Below, piece after piece: positions 12,943 through 25,508 of a stretch of DNA of 64,000 nt. A program made the translations under genes and the position numbers. Positions within the stretch are counted from its first letter, which is position 1, and each line of letters opens with the position of its first letter. The notes below the pieces were generated by a model that searched no databases, was not told the origin of the DNA, and saw only the letters and a list, made by a program, of their open reading frames with translations. Source of the DNA: Archegozetes longisetosus (lineage: Eukaryota; Arthropoda; Arachnida; Sarcoptiformes; Trhypochthoniidae); the NCBI GenBank assembly GCA_018873245.2, contig JAEMBT020000007.1, positions 10,809,129 through 10,873,128 of the forward strand. Reading direction: 5' to 3'.

Positions 12943-15900
12943 ATGGCATTACTCTATCGATTCACAAAATTGAATGACCGAAGCAATACTGGCATTTTTA
13001 CATTCATTGTGACGCGATCTGTGACCAGGGATCTTCATCGAGACGCCACCACCAAAGACTTTTGCTACGGTTATCATCGTTGGGCAGTTTCGTTCACTCG
13101 CGCCAATGACAAAGTACTCGGTGTTTATATAATACTACGCAATCCGTCGCCTAATACGAAATGCTTCGCCGATTTCAGTCTGACTCTATTAAATCGCGAA
13201 CATTTCAGCAAAAATGAATGCTTTTCGGAGAAGCAGTGCATGTTTACCGTTGAACACCCGGCGCAGGTATGATATATTTCATTTATTATAGCATTTCATA
13301 TAAATTTCTAGACTTACTTCATATAACTTTTTTCTTATGTAAATATATCTAAAATATAACTGCTTTTCAAACGTCAAGTCTATAACTGACAGAGAAATAC
13401 ACGAAAAATTTAGTATAAAAAATATTGCTCTAGACTTGAAGATTGAATACTTAATGCAATGACAACTAACATTTGCGGTATATTTACTTATCGCTTACTG
13501 GTATTACATTTTCTGATGCCTGAAAATGACATTATGTTTGAGTGTATCTTAAGGTAAGAATAAACCTGTTTCAGTGCAAATATATCACACAAATCCATAA
13601 GAGCTTTCTTATCGTCAAAAAAATATTGAAATTACATTTCTGAAAATATATATTTCAATTTTCGTCTCATACTTAAAGATTCAGTCATTGCACGCCTTGA
13701 GAAGGGAATAAAAGTTGAGTATTTCCTCAAATTCATTCAGACAAAAGTAGAGTTAAGTACTAACACATCTGACAGGTGCTGAAACCAGGATTTAGCCCAG
13801 CTAAACCAAGTACACATTTTCAAAATTTTCAAAAACATTTCGTGCGCAATTGAGTGGGAGAATCAGCCCAAAGCAATAGACTTGAAGTGAGTTTAGTGTT
13901 TGGAAGCTTGAGATACAAAGTTTTGAGTCGTTGCGTGACTCAAATATTTAATTAAAAATCAGGTGTTTCTCTTTGCTTATGTCTTATTTATTGAGCTATT
14001 ATTTGAGTAAAACCGATATTTGTCAAAATGTATTCGAATAATCTTTAAGAATAACATACGAATGGATTCTAAAATTTTGGTTTTGTTTGATATGATGTAA
14101 ACAAAAGAATTATTGAAGCAATAAATAAGATTTGAAAGCTTGAGTATAAGCAAAATCATTATTAATTCATTTTGTGCCATAAATATGCAAACGTCTTAAA
14201 ATTCAGGCAAAGCTTTTGTCAATCATTTTATCTGAAAGTTTTCAAACAAAGTAATAAGAATTTAGATAAGAGAACTGACATCTTCTTAGAATATGTAAGA
14301 CTTGATCAATTTTGCCATCAAATGTTACTTGAATTCGATCCTGAGATAAGCTATTTGGATACAAGTGTGACTCCATCATCTTACAGACTCTATAGTATGC
14401 TAAAAACTTGTCCATTTGTCTTATTCACCATAGCTTTTGCTGATTTTCCATCAGAACAATATTCAAATTTGTCCTATTCTCACAGTACGTCAACTTTCGC
14501 ACTTATTATACAGAACAATATACGAAAAGATCATTGTTTGCCTCTTTGTCTGATTTGTTTTTGGCTTAACTCAACACAAATATGTGACAGTCTTTCTATT
14601 CGAGATAACTTGATAGTGGACTAACCCAAGAAAGCATCTTATAATTTATGCTGAACTCTTAGAAAATGTTACAAAACGTATAAAATGTATATTTATGAGG
14701 GCTTAGGAGTAGAGCCTCGTATTTCCGTGATCTGAAAAACAATGCTTTTGAGGCAAGTAAAAAATCATAGTGAATGTGTTATTCTGTTTGATGGATGTGC
14801 GGGAGAGTTGCGATGTTCTATAAGTTGTATTGTCATTATTAAACCATTAATTTGCAACTGTAGACATAATTATGAAGTACTTTCTATTTATGGTGATTAA
14901 TTTCTTTCTACCTAATTCAAATTATGATTATTGCTATTTCTAGTCTATATGATTAATATTAGATTCTGTTTAGTTATTAACTTAGCTATTAGTTAAGTGT
15001 GTTGTTGTACTCATTGTTTTTATAGAAAGATTTAGTAAAACATTCATCATTTATTTAGTATAAGCTAAAATTTGCACAAAATGGTTGTTTAATTCTGAAT
15101 AAATATGAACAGTGTTTGGATTATTGATTATTTAGACGGAAACACTTATGAAGAGTATGTTGACGCTGAAGCTATCCTTAAAAAAAGAGAAAAAGTGTGA
15201 AAATCAAGTTTTGAGCTGTGGTATGAAAAATGCAAAAGAGATAACATATGTTACCCAAAGTAAGCTCATCCACACTGATGATAAGGACAGTTAATTTTTC
15301 ATGAGTAAACAACTCATACTTGCATATAAAAACTATATCTATACTTAAACCAGAATTATTAATGAAAATTTCTAGATATGTGTAAATAAAAACATATAAA
15401 GTCTTCATATTAAAAGTTAATGTCACCGTCAACAGAATATTATTTTGTTTAATCACATAGACTCCAAAAATGAAAAGTATTAGCTGAGCAAAATCAATAA
15501 GTTGTGTGTCGAAAAGTTTGTTGCTACTAATGCGACAGGCGATCCCATTTTTTCTTTTCTCATTGGCGACAACACATTATCGCTCAATATTATCATACTG
15601 TATTATCCACACACACACTCTTCGTATCTATGCCAAGATTCTAATCATATCCTAAGCCTTCAAGTTATATAAATTGTTTCACTACCATGTCCTTTGCCTA
15701 ACATTACTACTCGTTTTTCTACTTTAGTTTCGAATGTTTTCTTTTGCGACTCAATCTAAGTGTTAAGTAAGAGAAATGAGTACATTTTGCAAATTTTTCA
15801 AAGAACACAATGAGTAAACATAAAATATATAAAAGGAAATTTGCATCAGAGTTTGCAACAAGCTTATTACTTGGGATTAAGAAAACTGGTTCAAATTATG

Positions 15901-18900
15901 ATTTCACTACAGCCTGTAGGCAATCTCAATAATATTATGCTTATCTTAATAACTATGAATAAAACTAACAGAATGTATGCTTTTCTAAAATCCAAAAACA
16001 TATATTTACTTTTGGTCTTTTCCTCTCAGTCTAAGGAAAGTAATTTGTTAAGTAAATCACTCAATGCAACAAAAAATGTCGTTCAATAAGAGAAAACATA
16101 TAAAAAGAGGACATGGCAATAAATGTTATACGACTAATATATCGTAAGGTTTATACAAAATAACTTTAATCAACTCGAAATGTCGCATTCGGTAATTATT
16201 GTACATTTTGCTAACTATTCCGATAATGGAAAGCACGAAATGAGTGTTAGCTCAAGTCAGGCTATATATAATTATCTCTTTCGACACTAAGTCATCCATT
16301 GGTTTGGCTCACTTTTGGACACTTTCACTGCGTTCGAGCATCACTTCACAATCACGACAAATTGCCTTTATTATTCGTATTCCCTTTTATTATTATGATA
16401 TTTACTATAAGTTATCGCATCACTGATGAGAGCCTAATACTTGAAAGTGATTGATTGAATGCCATTACAAAATATGTGAATTTATTATGAAAGTTATACT
16501 ACAGGTAGTGAGAGTTCGATCTAATCAATTAATGTGTTTCAGTTGCAATTTGACCGACACTCAAACTTACAATTGGTTTAGTTGAAACCAGGGAGTGCTT
16601 TGGGTAAATTCAGCATGTTTTATTCAAATATTCAATTTGATAATAGAATTTTTGCTAAACTTGCTTATGTTTTAGTGAAAAAATAGTCTGAATTGCCGCT
16701 ATTATCATTAAATTCAATGGAAAATTCTATAGAATTTCATCTCATTTATCAAATTGATTTTGAACCAAATTTTAAAAACTATTTAGGGCTAAACCTCTGG
16801 GCGAATACAAACAAATTCAACAAAAAATGCAGGTTACGAAAAAAGGAAAGTAGTAAAAGCCTCCAGCTTTCGTCTCATTAAGTTAGGAAATATTCTTTCA
16901 CCTGAACACTAGTGTTTTGTGTTAGCGACGTATAGATAGACCTAAAAGTAAGAAACACAAAAGTTTTAATAATTGGAGTATTGAAGTTTTAGTTGTAGGT
17001 GTCAACTTCATTTAATACAAACATAATTCTACTTTTCTTCTTAAGGCCACACCAATTCAAATTAGTTTCACATCTAGATATACCTTTCATAATTAATTAA
17101 CTTAATACCAACTTTGAGCAAATTTAATCAAAATGAAATATTGTTTATAATTAGGTGTTGCAAAACTAATTTTAAATATGTTTAATATACTTACAATGAA
17201 CTTGTGTTGCAATATTTTAATAATTTTAATCTATAAATGTTTATAATGGTTGTAAAATTAGTTTTGCAATTAATTCTTAAGTTTTCTAATTAAATAATAT
17301 GAAAGTTGTGTAATGAGATTGAAGTGCATAAAAGCGATTGGCATTGGCAGCCTTTTTGTGAAATTTGCTTTATTACTAAGATCATTGTGGAGCATTAAGA
17401 TTATGATTGAGTTTTTGTTTGTCTTATAAGGTTGAGAAAGCTCTAATACAAATTCGAAGATTAAGTTGGAGATACTTAACACAGACCACTAATGCGGGCT
17501 CTCTTCAAAGATAGGAATAAAAAGGGTGAACAAGTCTGAGATAAAGCCAACCCAACTTTAATCAAGAGCTGCATTATTTGAGAAATGTTTGCGGCGTCTC
17601 TCACACAGAATTTAATATGTTTTGCATGAATGGTCTTCTTGAGAAATATCATATGTTCAACAATACAACGCTTCTATAATACGGAGTATCCAATCTGTTA
17701 CCATAACTACCTTTTCTGCATAGAATTCATTAAATAAAACTCTTAAAACTGAATGCATCCTCGACTGGAAATTAGTTTTAATGCAAATAAAGTTAACAAG
17801 TTTTTTGCCAACCAATCCAATGTTTATAGGCTAAGGATCTTTCATCACATTCTTGAGCACAAATTTCGTGAATATTCTCACTTTTAAGAATTAGGGTAAA
17901 TACTTTCATAACAATAGAATCCTAATGATCAATTGTTTTTGTGTGAACTTTGTTTAATTTTTTTGATGATACTCTCTTTCAAGAATAGATTATGATCACA
18001 ATAATAAGTGTGATCAATTATTATTTCCTCTACAGAATTACTCACCACTACAAGAACAATATTAGAAATTAGAAACTCTATTTTATACTTTTAAAATTAA
18101 TTGTATTAGATTTTAGTTTATTCAAAAGCCAAGTTTGAATCTGCTATAGAAATAAACTCAAATTTGCAACTATAGTTACTTTCATTGAATGGCCTTTCAT
18201 TTAAATTCTTTGAATAATCAAAAGTTTTATTCAGTATGAAGTTCATTTAGAACTTTTGATAACTATTAGGACTATTCCAAATAATTGGTCTCGAGCTGAG
18301 TCTTAAAAAAGACTTATTACATTGCTTAAACCACTGAAAGCATGCGACAATTTCCATCATTTGGGTTATAAATTATTGACTTCACTTACATTTCTTAAGA
18401 ATCTTTTCTTTTTATCTTTCCTTAACTCTACCTCAACTTTTCAAATTAGTCTCAGAAACAATTAGATGTAACACCTTTTTTGCATTCATTAGCAACATTT
18501 CATTATTACGATTTAGTTCGTCGAATCGTTTCAATGCCAAATACAACTTTTAATAATTTTGTTCGATATTCATTAGTGAATCATTCTTGTGCTATTAACT
18601 AATTTCTTATTTTTATACTAATGTAGATTGAGAATCTAGTTATTGATTACATACCGTATGTTAGGTTAGGTTAGGTTGGGCTTACCTTATTTTGGCAAAA
18701 ATGGTTTGCACAAGTGCTCAATTATTGATACACAACTGAAAATTGAAATACTCATCAATTTTTGTCTTCGCTTTGTAAGCATTGAATATCTTATTTTGAT
18801 TGTTCAGATCAATACTGAATAGCATTTACAAATTCAATTACTCAGGTTTGCCTCGACTGCATCATGAAATCAATAATTTAATGATTATTTTGGATAATCG

Positions 18901-21900
18901 ATGAATACTAAGGCAAATTTCTATTCTTAACGCAATAAAATCTCTTATTTAAGCCACAAAAGCAATTTAGCCTCAAATTAAAATAATAGGTTGGGTACAG
19001 CGAACCATTTATTGCATTCAAATTGGAAAAATTTAATTCAAATGTAAGGCTTCAATATTGAACTCAATTATTACTGTAATTCAGATTCATTCCTGAAGTA
19101 TTACTTCAGATTCAAGTAATTTACTGTAAAATACTAATCAGAATATACAAACTGATTCTAAGTTATTTGTATAACACTATCGCTTCGCTTACAATTTAAT
19201 TAACGATCACGTTTTTATATTTTTTTTCACTGCTATTTTCAAATACTTATCACTACAATCACTTGTAATTAACAGATCGTTCTGATTTCTCAGCCATTAT
19301 GAGCTTCATCAGGAATAAAGACATTCGAAAATAGTCGTTAAATGTCACTGTGGAGTTTTAATACATGATCAAATGTTTATTATGCTAAGGGTTTAATTTG
19401 GATTAGCACGATTTCAATTTAAATGCACGTTTTTTTTTACTGATATCAATGCGACGTTAAGTACTAGTAAAACAACTGATAGGATTGCGTCGGATTCTTT
19501 AGAAAAAATCCAACCTAATTAAATAGACAATCTATTATGAATGACCTGCAAACATTACTGTAATTGTCAACGATTAGATCTCTTAATACGTCTGTTTAGT
19601 ATTTTTTTTAATTATTCAGAAGCTCTAACAGTTTATAGTTGTTTTTTTTCTAAACTATTGACAAACTCCGTAATTGGAGTCAACAATTTTTATACTGTTG
19701 CGAAGTTACTGTGTTCAATGCCAAGCATTAGTGTGTATTATTTCAAGCTTTTTCAATATTGTTGGGGAAAATATCGCAAAAATACACGAACTTTATGCAA
19801 TTTCTAGTAATTTGGCAGACTGTATATAAGTGTTTGTGTTTAAACCAGGTTCAGCTATAGGATTCAGATTATATTAATTGAAACAAGTAGTCATAGATAT
19901 GATCTAGCCAGGCTTCAAGCAATGTTTTGTTTCTTTCAAAGATAACTCAAGAATACTGGTGTAAATCATTAATTTGTCTCTATGGTCGTGTCTATGTTGA
20001 GTTAATAATTTGTCTGAGCTATTTCATGGTAAAGGAAGATACGTGAAAATAAGACGAATCCAATAAAAGTCCATTTACTTCATCTCCAACTGTTTGATGT
20101 GAAATGTTTAATTATGATCCTAAATGTTAGTTCAATTTCTCGTATATTCTGTTATATTCCTGAATATTCAATTCCTGAGCAAATGACTAATTCGGACTAA
20201 AACTTGACATCCAATCATGAGTTGAAGTCCATAAATTTAAGATGCCAGATGTGTGTGACTTATATTATTAATAATATCACAAATATCATTACAAATAGAA
20301 ATGCCAGCGAAAGAAAAATCTTAAATCTTTAATGCGAAAGTCGATGCAATAGATAAACAAGCTTAACAGATATGAATAACTTTGCATCACTTCTTACTTA
20401 TTTGGGCAGAATTACACTTAAGATTTGTCAAACAAATTGATAAAAGACACGAAATCTCTCTCAATCCTTTCTATGAATAATGATCACAGAACGCAAATGT
20501 TTAATGCTTCAGAGTATTATGGAAAAAGTGTGAGACCATGTTAAGTATAATTGTAGAAAATAGTTTAGAAGAACTATTAGCACATTATTTATAACTTATT
20601 GATTCCATAAATGCCTGCCAGCAATCACTACTAAAATCTAAGTTTTTTCAAGTATATCTTATTAAATAAATAGGATATTAACGGTATTATTCTGTCGCTT
20701 TATTCAGTCCGAACCATAAAAATTCAGTTTTAGTTGACTTGATATTATTACAAGTTTTCCTGTTTTTCTCTCATACTCTACACATGATTTAATCTTAATT
20801 TGAAATTTTGTTCAGGGAATCAGCAAATGGATACTATTGACAGACATACAAAGTCGAAAATTCGGTGACGAAACGGGAGAATTCCTACTAGAATTAAGTT
20901 TAGGAAACATAATGACTGTATACGAAGCAGATATACAAATATCGAGTTCACAATTAAAAGGAGGAAAAATAGAGACGACTTATTTCACATTCGGTTCATT
21001 TGATTGGAACGTATCGATAGTTCCGCAAAGTTATAACAGCAGCGATGAAATAGAATTACAAAGAGATGTCGTGAGACCATTTGTATTTCTTAATCGTCTG
21101 ACCGGTTTCGACCATCCATGCCGAGTCCAATATAGGATCATATTAGGCGAAGGCAAGTATAGAGAAGACTCAGGAATTTTGGATCAGATATCAGATGTTG
21201 GCGGAAGAATACGTGGCTTTCAGATGAGATACACTTTAGTAGATTTAGTCAAACATCACGGAGTAGTTCACGTCTATCTAGAACTCTATTGTTGTAATAC
21301 TATAAGTGAGGCCAAAGTTCCGATTGTTAGGAATCCGTCGCCAACTATTAACTGCTATGATCGCAATAAACAGGTCAGTCAAACTCAATATAACAATTCG
21401 CTTGAATAATATCACATTATTTTTCCATTTAATACAAAAATCTCAGATAACTATAGATCTGGAACTAAGATTTTTTAGTTTTGCAATTAATCATCAATTT
21501 GATGATGTGACTAAATGAGAGAATGTTTTGATTAGTTTGGTTTGAAACTCGAGTTATTACTTCTATTTTGATTGAAGTGACTATTAAGACTAGAGAGGCA
21601 GAAGACAATAAGAAATATCTAGACATTTTCTCTAGTCGTATTAGGAAGAATATGATTCTGGAGACTTTCTCCTCTTCTGTTGAGCTGTTTATTCGTGGTC
21701 TTATTTCTTGTCATTCTTTGCTCGATATATATATTCCTATTCCTTCGTGAAATATAAGCGATAGTCTGCTATAGTCTGTAATATTTCTATTGCCCTCTCA
21801 AAGCATCGCTCATGCATTAAAGAAAGAATGTATCGCAAAGTTATTGTATATACAGTACAGAATACAAACTTCAGAATACAAACTTCACTCGAGTAACGAT

Positions 21901-24900
21901 ACTGAAGATAGAATTGAGACTACTATCAAATAAGAGAATTGTTCATATAACTTATATGAAAAAAAGAATAACAAATATATAAAGAATCAAGTGTTAGGAA
22001 TTAAAGAATAGCCAATTCTCTCAATTATTATTGTCCGCACATTTTCTTCTTTTGTTGTAATGTTTTGTGTCTTTTAAGGGCTGGTGTATTGAAGCAGATA
22101 TGGAAAGCGAACATTTGCGTTTGAAACTATTCTTCATGGATTTGCATTCCGTGCCTCGTAATCATTTACGATACATTTCTTGGATCGCATATGTTGTCAC
22201 TAGAGATCCTCGAAATGGTGTTCGTGAGAGTATCGTAGTCTCGAATTCGCCTCATGGTAACTATTATATTCAAGATGGTATCGATATGGGAGCCATTATG
22301 GACACTGACTTATTAACACATGAGGTGATTCTTGTTTATTTTAATGAATAAAAACGAACCAATTCATAAGGGATTACTTAACAAATATTATGGCAATTAC
22401 TTTTGTCTGGATGACTGCCTTATATTTATGTATATCTGCGCCTTATGTATACTACTATAACTAATATACAACCATTATATAAGTTTTTTCTTTCCATTTT
22501 GGTCACTCACCCATACCACCGCTCAAACTTAAACATGCCTTTTGGTCAAATAGCATAGTTTACCAATTTCCACTGAAAACATGCCTGTTATATAAAGTAT
22601 TTTTGTACTCATATTTCTTAATTTAAACGCAATCTCACGTAACACTATTGATTACACGTGTCTGCTATTTATTAATTAATGCAATCGAGTGCTTATGTAG
22701 CGCTACTAATAGCTTAAACGCCAAATGATCTTTTTAAGCAATTTTGTCATATTCAACACTCAAAGAGAAACCATTTGAACAACTAAACATTTTAGATGCA
22801 AATGATTATATATTTTAGTGGTCATGTTCAATGTAAATCTAATTATAAATTAATTTAATAAATTATTTTTAACTTTTTTTTGTAAGCGAACATGACCTCT
22901 AAATTTGACCGAACATGACCTCTGATCTTCTAATTTATGAATGACCGAAATCGAAACAGTAAATGTAAGATAACAATATAAGTAACAAAGTTATACAAAA
23001 AATATTTTTATTTTGCCTATAAAACTAAACTCAACTCGATATTGTATACCCAGAAAAAAGTTTGCAAACTTTGAAAGATTCTGATGAACTGTTTAGTATT
23101 TGCTTTTGACGTTATTTGTCAAATTTATTATATTTGATCAATGATCGCGCTTATGCAGAGCGACCTAGACTTTAGAGGGGTTTGCGTAGCGAATGTAAGG
23201 GTAAAGATGAGCCCTCTAAAAACCCTACATTAACTCAACTTATTTGATTGTCATCCAGTTTAACATTCTAGATTTCAGTAAAATTCCAATTATTTAGAAT
23301 ATTTGTTTAAAACCTTTTCGGTGACCTTTTCGATATTATATTTGATTAAGCGGTATCTAATGTTTTGCGTTTAAAGTTTTACTAATTTTTGTGCATCAAA
23401 TCAGCTAAAGTTTTGCGATATCTGACTAATAATATTAAAGCTATAATTAAATGCCGGATAATTTAATGAGCTTAATTGATATTGACTTTAGGGAAACTGT
23501 TTGTGGCATTAATTAAGCAGATAGAGTCTAAATTGACTCAAACCAACATTTTTGCCCTCAAAGCCTAATAATATTTATGAGAAGTTGAAAATTCTTGAAA
23601 AAAATCCTTAAAATTTCCATTTATTATATAGCTTTGGATATTTAAAAAGTTTTGCTTCTGCTTTCAAATAGTTAAAAATTATTTGAAATAACTATCAGTA
23701 AGTTTTCTTTTTTCGAAAGATAAGGGAATCGCCGAAAGTCTATCTGGAAATGGAGGGCCATTTGACTGTTCATATAGAATGGTGTGATTCTATGATGCTC
23801 TTCAACCATATTTATCATAAGTACGATGATATTTCACGTATTCATTGCCAACAAATGAGGTAAGCTTCAAAAGCAATAATAATGAAATTTCGATACGATT
23901 CAAAATATAAATACTTTCTAAAAAATTTCATCAATTTTATCCAAAGAATGCACTCAGATTAATCAACTTTGTAATAAGCACTGAAAGTCGTTCAATATTT
24001 TTAGTTTTGGCTCAAATGATATATTTTTGCCAAATTTTAAAGATTTAAGATTAAGAAATTGAGCTCAGGTAATTTGAAAAAAATTGGAACAATTTATTCT
24101 ATATTATACTCTTGGAGTGTTATGCAAAAAGTATACTTAGATAATCATTATATCAACAGTCAAATCAAGCCGAATTAGACCCACTTCCACCTCCAGATCA
24201 AAGCTTATATTTTCATATAATTAAGAATTTACAGTTTTTAAACTACAGTATTATTTCAAAATTGAACATTTTCTAAGCCTTTTAATTTAAAGAATCCTGA
24301 ACTTAGAAAGCTGATACATTGGTGAAGAATCGAAATAGCGATGAAGTTATCTAAATCAATGTCTGATTTGCATTCTTACTATTTGTTAGTTAGAAATTGG
24401 CAAAGTTACAAAAATAAAGTTGAACTAATTGCGAACAAAAGAACAAGACCTGTGAGAATAAAGTAAATAAATTTAAAGATGATTAAATAATAATCGATTG
24501 GTGAGAAGAATCTCTCTCGGGCTTTGCCAACGAATAGAGATGTATTGTTGGCAAAACTAAACTAAACGAAGTATTAACCAAATCTATCGTATAGTGAACC
24601 TAATGGGGTATTAGGTTTAATTTGATGCCTTTTATGCAAAATTTATGCTCAATCGCTCCGTTATATCTCTAGCTTAACGCTAAACTCTGGATTCTTTTTC
24701 AATTTAAGTGTTTTCAGTGATAGCTCTGAAAATAAATGCTTTAAACACTTAATTCCATTTGAAAGTAATGTTATTACATAGATGTAGAAACCGAGTCTGA
24801 ATGAGATGCAATTGATTAAACTAAACTAATTATTTAGTTTGTTTTGGTGACCATAAGACATAAAGAAAGTTATTTTTCTATTACACAGTTATTTGATCAA

Positions 24901-25450
24901 ATAAATAGGATCTTATTAATCAGATTATGAGTATAATACAGGCCCTAATCTAACGCCTACTTCTCTACCACTAATAAATTCTGTTCTCAAACATGTATCA
25001 AACAAAGTGAACGTGTCATTAATAAAAATAATAATCGTTATTATTATTACTCCTATACCACTCCGTACTATATCAACTTATATGAATTGACAGTAATGCG
25101 ATTCATTGCTTTGATTTACTACTTTTATAATAAAAGCAAATTGGGCTCAGTTGAAGGCAATATGATTATTAAGTGTAGAGAAAACTATTTAGTACCAGCA
25201 AATTATGCCATCATTAAACCCTTGTTTTAGTGGTCTATCACAAACTTTAAGTTATTTGGAAAAACATCTCCGCATAATTCAAATCCGACCATAAATACAG
25301 GCTGCTCTTAATTATTATTTAGTTGTCTTTCATTAAAGTAATAATGGCTTCAATGAGTGCTAACTTTTCAGCAAATATTTTCTTTGACAGACTCATTTTG
25401 CTCGTCACCCTGCGAACATTCATTTTTTAAATCAATCATAAATATGTCAA

Positions 25451-25508
<58 letters not shown>

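Larger units (their letters stand above)
13267..20815 (+). other. Intron 1 of the MATH-like gene
   Basis: A 7.5 kb phase-0 intron with donor CAG|GTATGA and acceptor TTTTGTTCAG. It contains a small inverted-repeat element at 17151-17270 and a TTAGG-like run at 18661. I saw no coding exon on either strand; a 150-codon open frame at 14172-14624 starts on TTG and shows no protein-like features. Confidence 0.8.

Noticed and set aside
14172-14624. 150-codon open frame within intron 1 of the MATH-like gene
   Set aside because: It starts on TTG, has no recognisable motif or signal peptide, and its composition is that of the surrounding intron. Kept only as a curiosity.
18661-18677. Telomere-like TTAGG units as evidence of a chromosome end
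   Set aside because: Only three units, inside a gene's intron; ordinary interstitial occurrence.
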